A stretch of DNA of 64,000 nucleotides from Streptomyces sp. ADI95-17 (GCF_003846175.1 NZ_ML123045.1:1222982-1286981); one strand, 5' to 3'; counted from the stretch's first letter, positions 12,209-21,095 are shown. Made by a program: numbers and translations. Notes: generated by a model from the sequence alone, not told the origin.

Positions 12209-13000
12209 ATGACCTCGCTCGACTCTGTGCTCGACAAGGACGGCGTACGACTCACCGTCGACGACGCGGTCGCCACGGTGACCCTCACCAATCCGGCCAA
12301 GCGCAACGCTCAGTCCCCCGCTCTGTGGCGGGCGTTGACGGAGGCCGGACGGGCACTGCCCGGCAGTGTGCGGGTCGTCGTGCTCCGCGGCGAGGGCAAG
12401 TCCTTCTCCGCGGGACTCGACCGTCAGGCGTTCACCCCCGAGGGGTTCGACGGCGAGCCGTCCTTCCTTGACATGGCGCGCGGCCCGGAGGCCGAGCTCG
12501 ACGCGACCATCGCCGAGTACCAGGAGGCGTTCACCTGGTGGCGCCGCAACGACATCGTGTCGATCGCGGCCGTCCAGGGGCATGCGATCGGTGCCGGCTT
12601 CCAGCTCGCCCTCGCCTGCGATCTGCGGATCGTCGCCGAGGACGTGCAGTTCGCCATGCGCGAGACCAGCCTCGGTCTGGTGCCCGACCTCACCGGTACG
12701 CACCCCCTGGTCAACCTGGTGGGGTACGCCCGCGCGCTCGAAATCTGCGCCACGGGCCGCTTCGTGCACGCCGAGGAGGCCGAGCGCACCGGCCTGGCCA
12801 ATCTCGTCGTCCCCGCCGGTGAGCTGGACGCGGCGGCCCGCGATCTGGCCGGCGCACTGCTGGCCGCCCCGCGCGACGCCGTCGTGGAGACCAAGGCGCT
12901 GCTGAGCGGCGCCGTCTCGCGTGGTTACGAGGAACAGCGCGTCGCCGAACGAGCCGCGCAGGGCCGTCGGCTGCGCGATCTGGCGGGCATCACCGACTGA
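12209..13000 (+). CDS. Enoyl-CoA hydratase/isomerase family protein
   Basis: Crotonase-fold enzyme of 263 residues. The oxyanion-hole blocks are visible: SFSAGLD in the first half and QGHAIGAGFQLALACDLR in the middle, followed by FAMRETSLGLVPDLTGTHPL. The ATG at 12209 has a GGAGG ribosome binding site seven bases upstream and is preferred to the in-frame ATG at 12179. It acts on a CoA thioester, most likely hydrating an enoyl-CoA in beta-oxidation. Which fatty or aromatic acid it serves is unknown, as no other beta-oxidation gene adjoins it. Confidence 0.9.
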   Translation: MTSLDSVLDKDGVRLTVDDAVATVTLTNPAKRNAQSPALWRALTEAGRALPGSVRVVVLRGEGKSFSAGLDRQAFTPEGFDGEPSFLDMARGPEAELDATIAEYQEAFTWWRRNDIVSIAAVQGHAIGAGFQLALACDLRIVAEDVQFAMRETSLGLVPDLTGTHPLVNLVGYARALEICATGRFVHAEEAERTGLANLVVPAGELDAAARDLAGALLAAPRDAVVETKALLSGAVSRGYEEQRVAERAAQGRRLRDLAGITD

Positions 13001-13077
13001 GCGGCGGTCCCCGATCGCGATGGGCCCGCCCCGGCGCGGCGATCACCGGAGCGGCGATCTCCGGGGCGGGTCCACGC

Positions 13078-13770
13078 TCATTCCCGCTCCATCACCGCCG
13101 TGACCAGCACCGCGACCGTGGGATCGCCCTCCACCGCGGCCGCCACGGCGCCCCGCACCGCACGGGCCACGTCGAGCGCCCGGTGGTCCGGGGCCGTCGC
13201 CAGCTCGACCCGCACATGGTCCGGACGCGCGTGCACCGCATGCCCCAGCACCCGGGTCAGCGTCACCACACCCGCGACACCCGCCGCCGCAGCCCCCACG
13301 GCCCCCTCCGCCTCGGCGTCGCGCACCTCGGCCGGGACGGCGGCCGGTGGCTCGGGTGCCGCGTCCAGCAGTTCCGTCACCCGGACGTCCACCGCCGCGA
13401 CCACCAGGCCCAGCCGATGGCCGGCCGCCGTCAGCAACGCCGAACGCAGCGCCTCGGCCGCGGCGGGCAGCGGCTGACCGGACACCGCCGACATGGTCGC
13501 CTCGATCCGCAGCGGGCCCGGCCGCAGCGCGCTCGGCGGCGGCTCCACCTCCGCCTCCGGCGCCCCGTCCGGATCGGCCAGCGAGATCCTCAGCTCCCCG
13601 AGCACGGGGCCGGGCCCCGTCACCGCGCGGCGCAGCACCGCGACCGCGGCCCGCTCGGCGATCCAGGCCCCGTCCGCCGGACCGCCCAGCGGAAGCAGCC
13701 GGCCGAGGCCGAGCCGTTGCCGGACCGCCGCTGTCCATCCGTCCGCCCTGCGTGGGCCGTCAGTCGTCAT
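13078..13770 (-). CDS. Hypothetical protein linked to the Asp23 cluster
   Basis: A 230-residue Ala/Arg-rich protein with no signal peptide or membrane helix. Two segments, around residues 85-130 and 170-230, look like alternating strand-helix units similar in spacing to Asp23-type domains (conserved small hydrophobic strands ending in RVEL and VAVLV), but I cannot assign the family firmly. It is transcribed away from the Asp23 operon, with the two starts 86 bases apart, and its position suggests a role with that operon. The ATG at 13770 begins the coding bias; the frame continues upstream to 13815. Confidence 0.75.
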   Translation of the reverse strand: MTTDGPRRADGWTAAVRQRLGLGRLLPLGGPADGAWIAERAAVAVLRRAVTGPGPVLGELRISLADPDGAPEAEVEPPPSALRPGPLRIEATMSAVSGQPLPAAAEALRSALLTAAGHRLGLVVAAVDVRVTELLDAAPEPPAAVPAEVRDAEAEGAVGAAAAGVAGVVTLTRVLGHAVHARPDHVRVELATAPDHRALDVARAVRGAVAAAVEGDPTVAVLVTAVMERE

Positions 13771-13856
13771 TGCCCCAGCCTGCCGCATCCACGGCGCGCT
13801 ACGGAGCAAGCGCACCTAATGTGGGCAAAGAGTTCCAATCTGTCCAGAAGGGAAAG

Positions 13857-14336
13857 ATGGCGATGACCGACACCACGCAGCGGAACCGCCCCGAGAGCCC
13901 CGACAAGGAATCGAGCCCGCTCGTCAAGCGTGGCGGGGGAGCCCCCGCCACTCGCGGCCGTACGACCATCGCCGACGGCGTGGTCGAGAAGATCGCGGGC
14001 ATGGCCACCCGCGACGTGGTCGGCGTCCATGCGATGGGCAGCGGCTTCTCACGCACCTTCGGAGCGGTGCGCGACCGGGTACCCGGTGGCGGCAAGTCCG
14101 TCACCCGCGGGGTGAAGGCGGAGGTCGGTGAGTCGCAGACCGCGCTCGACCTGGAGATCGTCGTCGAGTACGGCGTGTCGATCTCCGACGTGGCCCGTGA
14201 CGTACGGGAGAACGTGGTCGCGGCGGTCGAGCGGATGACCGGCCTGGAGGTCGTCGAGGTCAATATCGCGGTGAGCGACGTGAAGCTGCCCGACGAGGAC
14301 GACGACGAGGACCAGCCGGAGCCACGTCTCCAGTAG
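13857..14336 (+). CDS. Asp23/Gls24 family envelope stress response protein
   Basis: A 159-residue soluble protein with one Asp23 domain (about 35-145), including GRTTIADGVVEKIAGMATRD near its start, and an acidic tail. In Firmicutes Asp23 is a very abundant protein held at the membrane by AmaP; here the anchor gene lies at the end of the same operon (15599-16186). A GAAGGGAAAG ribosome binding site precedes the ATG at 13857; a second ATG two codons later is possible. It starts a run of five closely packed genes. Confidence 0.9.
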   Translation: MAMTDTTQRNRPESPDKESSPLVKRGGGAPATRGRTTIADGVVEKIAGMATRDVVGVHAMGSGFSRTFGAVRDRVPGGGKSVTRGVKAEVGESQTALDLEIVVEYGVSISDVARDVRENVVAAVERMTGLEVVEVNIAVSDVKLPDEDDDEDQPEPRLQ

Positions 14337-14368
14337 GCCTCCGGCGAGAGGCAGTTGAGGAGTGCACG

Positions 14369-14560
14369 ATGAGCATGGCTGTGGTCGGCATGGTGGCCGG
14401 CATGGCGCTCGCATTCGCCGGGTACTTCGGCGGCTTCGGGGCCTTTCTGCTGGTGGCCGCACTCGGGGCGGTCGGCTTCGTAGTCGGTCGCCTCCTGGAG
14501 GGCGACCTGGAGCTCGGCGACTTCTTCCGGAGTCGCGAGCGCGGCGACCGGCGGCGGTGA
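14369..14560 (+). CDS. Small membrane protein of the Asp23 operon (DUF2273-like)
   Basis: A 63-residue protein with two hydrophobic helices (about 3-20 and 23-42) and a short basic cytoplasmic tail. Size, topology and place in the operon match the DUF2273 small integral membrane proteins found next to Asp23 in many bacteria. It follows the first Asp23 gene by 32 bases and overlaps the next gene by four bases (GTGA). It probably helps anchor or organise Asp23 proteins at the membrane. Confidence 0.82.
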   Translation: MSMAVVGMVAGMALAFAGYFGGFGAFLLVAALGAVGFVVGRLLEGDLELGDFFRSRERGDRRR

Positions 14561-14919
14561 CGGCGTTGTCGGGGGTGAAGGACCGGACCGCCGCAGGCGA
14601 GCGCGGGGAGACCCGGATCGCGGACCGGGTGGTAGCGAAGATCGCCGCGCAGGCGGCGAAGGAGGCGGTCGACGAGCCGCCGGAGCAGGGTGCCCCGCCG
14701 CGTGCCACCGTCACGGTGCACCGGGACACCGCCCGGGTACGGGTGAGCCTGGAGCTCGGCTACCCCTGCGACATCGGCCGCCAGTGCGGCGGCGTGCGTC
14801 GGCATGTCGCCGAGCGGGTAAGGGCGTTGGCGGGGATGGAAGTGCCCGAGGTGGCCGTACAGGTCGAGCGCTTGCACCCGACGGGAGCGAGCGCCGCGGC
14901 ACAGGGGAGGATCCAGTGA
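14557..14919 (+). CDS. Second Asp23/Gls24-like protein
   Basis: A 120-residue soluble protein. It repeats the pattern of the first Asp23 protein: GETRIADRVVAKIAAQAAKE near the start, then a VTVHRDTARVRVSLELGYP strand pair and a helix ending in VAVQVERL. It therefore looks like a diverged paralogue made by duplication inside the operon. The GTG start overlaps the upstream stop by four bases, and its own stop overlaps the next gene in the same way. Confidence 0.82.
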   Translation: MTALSGVKDRTAAGERGETRIADRVVAKIAAQAAKEAVDEPPEQGAPPRATVTVHRDTARVRVSLELGYPCDIGRQCGGVRRHVAERVRALAGMEVPEVAVQVERLHPTGASAAAQGRIQ

Positions 14920-15602
14920 CCGGACCCCACGGACCGGAGCGGCCGACTCCGGGGCCGCCCGCCACCGGCCCCGTCGAAGAGGGGGACGTGCTCGAACTCG
15001 ACCAGTCCGCCTCCTCCGCCGCGTACGACCCCGTGCCCGCCCGGCGGGCGGGCGCTGCCGGGGCGGGCCGCTTCTGGTCGGCGCGCCGGATCCCCGCGGC
15101 GGTCCTCGCGCTGCTGGTCCTCGGCGGCGCCGGACTGCTGCTCTACGACGTGGCGGCGGTGCGGGCCGGCCACCCGGCGATGCGCTGGCGCCGGTCGCTG
15201 GCCGACCAGCTCGCCGAGCGCCCGCTGCAGAGCGCCTGGCTGCTCGGTGCCGCCGCGGCGGCCGTGGCGATCGGCCTGTGGCTGCTGGTGCTCGCCGCCA
15301 CTCCCGGCCTCCGTGCCCTGCTGCCCATGCGCCGAGACCGCCCCGGCGTACGCGCCGCACTCGACCGATCCGCGGCCGCACTGGTGCTGCGCGACCGCGC
15401 CGTCGAGGTGTCCGGGGTGCAGTCGGTGCGGGTCCGGATGGGCCGGGGCAGGGCAGTGGTGCGCGCCGTGTCGCACTTCCGCGAACTCGACGACGTACGG
15501 GCCGACCTGGACACCGTGCTCGGGACCGGCATCAGGGAGCTGGGGCTGGCCCGGCCGCCGAGCCTGTCCGTACATGTCCGCCGGCCCGCGAAGAAGGGGT
15601 GA
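14916..15602 (+). CDS. DUF6286-type membrane protein of the Asp23 operon
   Basis: A 228-residue protein with a Pro/Glu-rich cytoplasmic N-terminus, two membrane helices (about 60-80 and 108-128) and a C-terminal soluble domain whose strands resemble an Asp23 domain (AVEVSGVQSVRVRMGRGRA onwards). The arrangement suggests an Asp23-like domain fixed to the membrane. I relate it to DUF6286 from memory of the usual neighbourhood. It overlaps both neighbours by four bases. Confidence 0.78.
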   Translation: MTGPHGPERPTPGPPATGPVEEGDVLELDQSASSAAYDPVPARRAGAAGAGRFWSARRIPAAVLALLVLGGAGLLLYDVAAVRAGHPAMRWRRSLADQLAERPLQSAWLLGAAAAAVAIGLWLLVLAATPGLRALLPMRRDRPGVRAALDRSAAALVLRDRAVEVSGVQSVRVRMGRGRAVVRAVSHFRELDDVRADLDTVLGTGIRELGLARPPSLSVHVRRPAKKG

Positions 15603-16186
15603 ACCCGTTGCTCAGGAACGTCAACCGGATACTGCTCGGCCTCGCCGGGCTGGTACTGATCTGCGGCGGCGGCGCGGTGCTCGCCGCCGGTCTCGGCCTC
15701 GCCGTGCCGTCCTGGTGGCCCTGGTACGGCAAGGACGATGTGCTCATCAGCGCGGCCGACCGGTACCGCTGGCGCGACCAGGGCTGGTGGTGGCCGACGG
15801 TCATCGCCGTCCTGGCCCTCGTGGTCGTGCTCGCCCTGTGGTGGCTGCTGGCCCAGCTGCGCCGGGCCCGCCTCTCCGAGGTCCTGGTGGACAGCGGGGA
15901 CGGCGAGGGGGCGCTGCTGCGGGGCCGGGCCCTGGAAGGGGTGCTCGCCGGTGAGGCGGGGACGCTGGACGGGGTGGCCCGCGCCCAGGTCGCGCTGACC
16001 GGCCGGCGCAGCTCGCCGCACGCCAGGATCCGCCTGCTGATGGAGCCGCACGCGGCGCCGGACGAGGCGCTCGGCCGCCTCAGCGACGAGGCGCTGGCCC
16101 ATGCGCGGGATTCGGCGGGGCTGGCCGAGCTGCCGGCCGAGGTGCGGCTGAGGGCGGTCAGGCACCGCGCGGAGCGGGTGAGCTGA
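15599..16186 (+). CDS. AmaP-like alkaline shock membrane anchor protein
   Basis: A 195-residue protein with two membrane helices (about 8-32 and 62-84) enclosing a Trp-rich outer loop, then a cytoplasmic domain rich in Arg and Glu. This is the topology of AmaP, which tethers Asp23 to the membrane in Staphylococcus. It is the last gene of the five-gene unit and overlaps the previous stop by four bases (GTGA). The coding frame can be read further upstream, but that part is antisense-like noise over the previous gene. Confidence 0.8.
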   Translation: MNPLLRNVNRILLGLAGLVLICGGGAVLAAGLGLAVPSWWPWYGKDDVLISAADRYRWRDQGWWWPTVIAVLALVVVLALWWLLAQLRRARLSEVLVDSGDGEGALLRGRALEGVLAGEAGTLDGVARAQVALTGRRSSPHARIRLLMEPHAAPDEALGRLSDEALAHARDSAGLAELPAEVRLRAVRHRAERVS

Positions 16187-16252
16187 CCGCCGCTGCCGTG
16201 GCCCTCCCGGCCGCCGGACGGTTCCGGCCGGCGACCGGGAGCGGGCTCCGGC

Positions 16253-17008
16253 TCAGAAGCCGTGCCGGGAGCCGCCGTCGACCGGCACCATGATGCCCGT
16301 CAGATACGAGGCCGCGGGCGAGAGCAGGAACGCCGCGGTCCGGCCGAACTCCTCCGGAGTGCCGTAGCGCCGCAGCGGGATCTGTGCCTCGCCGGCCGCC
16401 CGGGCGGCCTCCGCGTCGCCCGAGAGGGCGTCCAGCTCACGCACCCGGTCCGTGTCGATCCGGGCCGGCAGCACGCCCACCACCCGGATGCCGCGCGGAC
16501 CGAGCTCGTCGGCCAGGGACTTGGCGAAACCGGCCAGGCCGGGACGCAGGCCGTTGGAGATGGTCAGCCCGGGGATCGGCTCGTACACGGAGCCGGAGAG
16601 CACGAAGCCGATGACGCCGCCCTCGCCGAGCACGTTCGCCGCGGCCCTGGCGAGCCGCACCGCACCCAGGAACACCGACTCGAAGGCCGACTGCCACTGC
16701 TCGTCGGTGTTGTCGGCGAGGAAACCGGGGGCCGGCCCGCCGACGCTGATGAGGATGCCGTCCAGCCGGCCGAACCGCTCGTGCGCCGCGTCCACCAGGC
16801 GCCGCGCGGACGCGGGGTCGGCGTTGTCGGCGGCGAGGCCGACCGCGTCCGGCCCCAGTTCGGCGGCGGCCGCCTCGGCACGCTTCTCGTCCCGGCCGGT
16901 GATGATCACCCGCGCCCCGTCGTCGGTGAGCGCCCGCGCCGTGGCGTTGCCCAGCCCCCGGGTCGCTCCGGTGACGATGTACACACGGTCCTTCAGTCCA
17001 AGATCCAT
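16253..17008 (-). CDS. Short-chain dehydrogenase/reductase with altered active site
   Basis: A 251-residue SDR. The NAD(P)-binding TGATRGLG (13-20) and the C-terminal GIMVPVDGG are clear. The usual catalytic Tyr-x-x-x-Lys is absent: aligned with FabG, the place holds Ser151-Asn-Gly-Leu-Arg155, although the catalytic serine (Ser138 in LSGS) is kept and a Tyr occurs at 142. A group of actinobacterial SDRs shares this, so it may be a real functional variant. It lies four bases after the GH15 gene on the same strand and is probably co-transcribed with it. Confidence 0.87.
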   Translation of the reverse strand: MDLGLKDRVYIVTGATRGLGNATARALTDDGARVIITGRDEKRAEAAAAELGPDAVGLAADNADPASARRLVDAAHERFGRLDGILISVGGPAPGFLADNTDEQWQSAFESVFLGAVRLARAAANVLGEGGVIGFVLSGSVYEPIPGLTISNGLRPGLAGFAKSLADELGPRGIRVVGVLPARIDTDRVRELDALSGDAEAARAAGEAQIPLRRYGTPEEFGRTAAFLLSPAASYLTGIMVPVDGGSRHGF

Positions 17009-17012
17009 GGCC

Positions 17013-18812
17013 CTATCCTGCCGCGTCGGGCTCCAGCGTGTCCTCCCCGGCCAGTGCCATGGCGGTGCCCACCAGGCCGATGTGGCTGAACGCCTGCGGG
17101 AAGTTGCCCAGCTGGCGGCGGCCGACGGTGTCGTACTCCTCGGCCAGCAGCCCCACATCGTTGCGGAGAGCGAGGAGCCGCTCGAAGAGATCCCGGGCCT
17201 CCTCGGTTCGCCCGGTCAGGCGCAGGGCGTCGGCCAGCCAGAACGAGCACGCCAGGAAGGCCCCTTCGCTGCCGGGCAGCCCGTCGATCGAGGCGCCGTC
17301 CGTGCTGTAGCGGCGGACCAGGCAGTCCCTGCCCAGCTCGGCCCGGACCGCGTCGACCGTACCGATCACCCGGGGATCGTCCGGCGGCAGGAAGCCGGTC
17401 CGGGGGATCAGCAGCGTCGCGGCGTCCAGGTTCCGCGATCCGTAGGACTGCGTGAAGGTGTTCCGTTCCGGGTCGTACCCCTTCTCGCACACCTCCCGGT
17501 GCACGGCGTCCCGCATCGCCCGCCACCGGTCGGCGTCGCCGGCCAGCGAAGGGTTGTTCTCCAGAGCGCGTACGGCGCGGTCGGCGGCGACCCAGGCCAT
17601 CACCTTGGAGTGCACGAAGTGACGGCGCTGGCCGCGGATCTCCCACAGCCCCTCGTCCGGCTCGCGCCAGGTGGACTCCAGGAAGCCGAGCAGGCTGAGC
17701 TGCAGATTCCAGGCGTGCGGCTTGTCGTCGAGGCCCGCCTCACGGGCGAGCCGCAAGGAGTCGATGACCTCCCCGTACACATCGAGCTGACGCTGGCGGA
17801 CCGCGGCGTTGCCGATCCGGACCGGGGCGGAGTTCTCGTAGCCGCGCAGCCACGGCAGCTCCGCCTCGGGCAGTCTGCGCTCGCCCGCGAGGCCGTACAT
17901 GATCTGGAGGTCGGCCGGATCCCCGGCGACCGCCCGCAGCAGCCAGTCCCGCCAGGCGGCCGCCTCCTCCAGGTAACCGGCAGAGACGAGGGCGCCGAGG
18001 GCCAGCGTGGAGTCCCGCAGCCAGCAGAAGCGGTAGTCCCAGTTCCGTACGCCCCCGATCTCCTCCGGGAGCGAGGTGGTGGGCGCCGCCACGATGCCGC
18101 CGGTCGGGCCGAAGGTCAGCGCCTTCAGCGTGATCAGCGAGCGGATCACCGCTTCCCGGTAGGGCCCCCGGTACTTGCACCGGGCGGACCACTCGGCCCA
18201 GTCGGACAGGGTGTTCTCCAGCGCCTCGTACGGGTCGACCAGCTCGGGGCGGGGCGAGTGCGAGGGGTGCCAGGTCAGTACGAACGCCACCTTCTCGCCC
18301 GCGGAGACGCTGAACGACGAGCAGGTGGAGAACTGCTGGCCCCAGGTCTTGACCGACGGCTCGCTGCGCAGCCAGGCCGAGTCCGGACCGGCGACCGCCA
18401 CCCGGTGCCCCTGCGAGCGGCGCATCCACGGCACGACCGAGCCGAAGTCGAAGCGCAGCCGGATCACGGAGCTCATCTCGACGGTGCCGCTGACGCCCTC
18501 GACGATCCGCATGACGTCGGGTTCCCGGTCGCGCTGCGGCATGAAGTCGATGACCTTGACCGTGCCGGTGCGGGTCTCCCAGAACGTCTCCAGGACGAGG
18601 GAGTCACCCGCGTAGCCGCGCCGAGTACAGGTCTCCGCGCCCTTCGGGGCGATCCGCCAGTGGCCGTTGTCCTCGTCGCCGAGCAGGGCGGCGAAGCAGG
18701 CGCCCGAGTCGAAGCGGGGCAGACAGAGCCAGTCGACAGAACCGTTTCTGCCGACCAGGGCGGCCGTCTGGAGATCGCCGATGAGGGCGTAGTCCTCGAT
18801 GCGTGGGGTCAC
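17013..18812 (-). CDS. Glycoside hydrolase family 15 protein (glucoamylase/trehalase type)
   Basis: A cytoplasmic GH15 enzyme of 599 residues. The N-terminal beta-sandwich begins with IEDYALIGDLQTAALVGRNG, typical of the bacterial GH15 group that includes mycobacterial trehalase; the (alpha/alpha)6 barrel contains GGVRNWDYRFCWLRDSTLAL. There is no signal peptide, so it acts inside the cell. It may hydrolyse trehalose or short maltodextrins; the sequence alone does not decide. The SDR gene follows four bases downstream. ATG start; the 99-base gap upstream shows no clear promoter. Confidence 0.9.
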   Translation of the reverse strand: MTPRIEDYALIGDLQTAALVGRNGSVDWLCLPRFDSGACFAALLGDEDNGHWRIAPKGAETCTRRGYAGDSLVLETFWETRTGTVKVIDFMPQRDREPDVMRIVEGVSGTVEMSSVIRLRFDFGSVVPWMRRSQGHRVAVAGPDSAWLRSEPSVKTWGQQFSTCSSFSVSAGEKVAFVLTWHPSHSPRPELVDPYEALENTLSDWAEWSARCKYRGPYREAVIRSLITLKALTFGPTGGIVAAPTTSLPEEIGGVRNWDYRFCWLRDSTLALGALVSAGYLEEAAAWRDWLLRAVAGDPADLQIMYGLAGERRLPEAELPWLRGYENSAPVRIGNAAVRQRQLDVYGEVIDSLRLAREAGLDDKPHAWNLQLSLLGFLESTWREPDEGLWEIRGQRRHFVHSKVMAWVAADRAVRALENNPSLAGDADRWRAMRDAVHREVCEKGYDPERNTFTQSYGSRNLDAATLLIPRTGFLPPDDPRVIGTVDAVRAELGRDCLVRRYSTDGASIDGLPGSEGAFLACSFWLADALRLTGRTEEARDLFERLLALRNDVGLLAEEYDTVGRRQLGNFPQAFSHIGLVGTAMALAGEDTLEPDAAG

Positions 18813-18911
18813 GTTCTGGCGTGTTCCCGAACCCGGCCCCCGTTAAGCAATCCCGGCCCGCGGGAGTCACCCGGCCGGGATCGTCGCGGCCCGCATCCGG
18901 CGGACACGGTG

Positions 18912-19727
18912 TCAGGCCGTGGCGGGTTCCGGCTTCTCCGGCCCGGCGGGCTGCTGCTCCCCGGCAGCGGCCTTCGCCGCCGCCTCCACCCGGTCGCGCT
19001 TCTCCCTGCGGGCCAGCACCACGTACCCGACGGGGACACCGGCGGCGAAGAGCCACCACTGCACGGCGTACGCCATGTGCGGGCCGATCGAGCCGTCGTC
19101 GGGGGCCTCGATCAGTTCCGGGGAGTCGCCGACGGACTCCGGCGCGGTCTGCTCGATGTAGCCGCCGAGCACCGGCCGGGCGAGCCGCTCGGCCTCCTGG
19201 GTGCTGCTGATCAGCATCACCTGGCGGTCCGGCAGGTCCGAGATGTCCTTGATGCCGCTGGTACTCGTCGTCTCGTCGGCCTTGAGCCGCCCGGTGACGG
19301 TCACCTCGCCCGCGGGCACGCCCGGCACGTCGGGGAAGGCCTGCTGGCTCGCGGCGGAGGGCACCCAGCCGCGGTTGACCAGGACCGTGCCGCCGCCCTT
19401 GAGGTCGAGCGGGATCAGTACGTGGACGCCGATCCGGCCGTCGGCGGAGGTCCTGCGGCGCACGACCACCTGATGCGCGGTGTCGTACGTGCCGGTGGCC
19501 GTCACCGTCCGCCAGTAGTCGGAGCGCGGGACCGTGTGGCCCGGGGCGGTGAGCGAGGCGACCGGCACCGGTGCCGCCTTGAGATTGCGGGAGATCAGGG
19601 CGTTCTGCGCGACCTTGTGCTCATGCCGGTGCAGCTGCCAGAAGCCCAGCTCGACCATGGTGGGAATCAGGACGAGGGCGAGGAGGGCGAGGATCAGCCA
19701 CTGCCGGGTCAACAGGAAGCGGTACAC
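18912..19727 (-). CDS. SURF1 family cytochrome oxidase biogenesis protein
   Basis: A 271-residue SURF1 protein with the classic two-helix form: one membrane helix near the N-terminus (VYRFLLTRQW, then a hydrophobic stretch ending in LGFWQLHRHEHK) and one near the C-terminus (HMAYAVQWWLFAAGVPVGYVV), with a periplasm-side domain between them holding NRGWVP. It helps assemble the haem a centre of aa3 oxidase. The GTG at 19727 matches starts I recall in homologues; an in-frame ATG at 19760 would add 11 residues. Neither start has a strong ribosome binding site. Confidence 0.88.
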   Translation of the reverse strand: MYRFLLTRQWLILALLALVLIPTMVELGFWQLHRHEHKVAQNALISRNLKAAPVPVASLTAPGHTVPRSDYWRTVTATGTYDTAHQVVVRRRTSADGRIGVHVLIPLDLKGGGTVLVNRGWVPSAASQQAFPDVPGVPAGEVTVTGRLKADETTSTSGIKDISDLPDRQVMLISSTQEAERLARPVLGGYIEQTAPESVGDSPELIEAPDDGSIGPHMAYAVQWWLFAAGVPVGYVVLARREKRDRVEAAAKAAAGEQQPAGPEKPEPATA

Positions 19728-19798
19728 CCCACGACGGTACAACTGTGCCGTGGGGCGCATCGCGCAGGGGTCGGGGAAGAGGACGCGGCGGCCGCTGC

Positions 19799-20032
19799 TC
19801 AGACTTTGTCGATGATGCCCACCTTCCCCTCGGCGCGGGCGCAGTGGCCGCCGCAGAACCAGTGCCCGTCGACCTCGACGCCCTGGCCGATGATCTGGAC
19901 CCGGCAGTGCTCACAGATGGGTGCCATGCGGTGGATGGCGCAGGAGAAGCAGTCGAAGACGTGCACCGCGCCCTGCGCGTGCACCTCGAAGGACATCCCG
20001 TAGTCGTTTCCGCAAACCTCACAACGTGCCAT
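19799..20032 (-). CDS. Small zinc-ribbon (metallothionein-like) protein
   Basis: A 77-residue protein with eight cysteines in paired knuckles: CEVCGN, DCFSC, CEHC and CGGHC, plus histidines. This spacing should hold one or two zinc ions. Streptomyces homologues are often labelled as prokaryotic metallothionein family, but the order looks more like a double zinc ribbon. The frame is open upstream, but only the part from the ATG at 20032 has zinc-ribbon character. It is 64 bases downstream of the exonuclease gene, on the same strand. Function unknown. Confidence 0.82.
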   Translation of the reverse strand: MARCEVCGNDYGMSFEVHAQGAVHVFDCFSCAIHRMAPICEHCRVQIIGQGVEVDGHWFCGGHCARAEGKVGIIDKV

Positions 20033-20096
20033 GCGCCACAGGGTGGGACGCCGGGACGGCGGCGGGCGAGCGGTGGGCGGGCGAGTCGCCGCCGGT

Positions 20097-21095
20097 TCAC
20101 TCCGATGACGGCGCGGGCACCTGGCCGCAAGCGGGTGCCACATCGCGCAGCAGATGGGTGAAGGCGCTCTCGTCCAGGATCGGGGTGCCGAACGACTTCG
20201 CCTTGACCGTCTTCGACGTCGCCGAGTCCGGGTCGTTGGTGACCAGCAGGCTGGTCAGCCGGGAGACGCTGGTCGCCACGTGCAGCCCCGCCTCCACGGC
20301 CCGGTCCTCCAGCAGCTCGCGGTCCACCGAGGTGTCCCCGGAGAAGGCCACCCGCATGCCCTGCATCAGGGGCTTGTCCTTCTCGTACCGCCCGGGGTTC
20401 GGATACGGGCACGCCGGGCGCTTGCGCGAGGCGCGCCAGCTGTTCTGACCGTACGAAGGCTGATAGCCGATCCGCGGCGTGACCGGGGAGTCCGACCACT
20501 CGGTCAGCGGCCGGCACTCCAGCAGCGGCAGCCGTACCCCGCCCCGCGCCGCCGCGTGCAGACTCGGCCGGAACGCCTCGGCCAGCACCCGGGCGTCGTC
20601 CAGCGCGTGGTGGGCGTGCTGCTGCACGACGCCGAAGTGCGCGGCCAGCGACGCCAGCTTGTGGTTGGGCAGCGGCAGCCGCAGCTCCTTGGCGAGCGCG
20701 ATGGTGCACAGCCGCTGCTCGACGGGGGCGACGACCGAGGCCCGGGCGTACTCCCGGGCCAGCATCGACCAGTCGAAGGCCGCGTTGTGCGCGACGAGGA
20801 CGCGGTCCGCGAGCCGCTCGGAGAGCTGGGCTGCGACCTCCGGGAAGAGCGGGGCGCCTTCGAGCACCTCACTGGTCAGGCCGTGGATCCAGACCGGGCC
20901 GGGATCGCGCTCGGGGTTGACGAGGGTGTACCAGTGGTCCTCGACGTTGCCCTGGGCGTCCAGGCGGTAGACGGCGGCGGACACTATCCGGTCGTCCCGT
21001 GCGAGTCCGGTGGTCTCCACGTCGACGACCGCGTACCCCTGCGGGTAGGCGGTCGGCCACGGTGCTGCGGTCTGGCGGTCGTCGAGCATGGTCAC
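20097..21095 (-). CDS. DEDDh 3'-5' exonuclease with C-terminal BRCT domain
   Basis: A 332-residue protein joining a DnaQ-type exonuclease (about 20-190) with a BRCT domain (about 240-315, starting at MRVAFSGDTSVDRELLEDRA). The exonuclease motifs are Exo I DVETTG (Asp25, Glu27), a central HNAAFDW and Exo III HHALDDA. It probably trims single strands or mismatched 3' ends in DNA repair or proofreading, with BRCT acting as the docking module. The start is a GTG two codons before an ATG at 21089; either could be used. Confidence 0.9.
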   Translation of the reverse strand: MTMLDDRQTAAPWPTAYPQGYAVVDVETTGLARDDRIVSAAVYRLDAQGNVEDHWYTLVNPERDPGPVWIHGLTSEVLEGAPLFPEVAAQLSERLADRVLVAHNAAFDWSMLAREYARASVVAPVEQRLCTIALAKELRLPLPNHKLASLAAHFGVVQQHAHHALDDARVLAEAFRPSLHAAARGGVRLPLLECRPLTEWSDSPVTPRIGYQPSYGQNSWRASRKRPACPYPNPGRYEKDKPLMQGMRVAFSGDTSVDRELLEDRAVEAGLHVATSVSRLTSLLVTNDPDSATSKTVKAKSFGTPILDESAFTHLLRDVAPACGQVPAPSSE

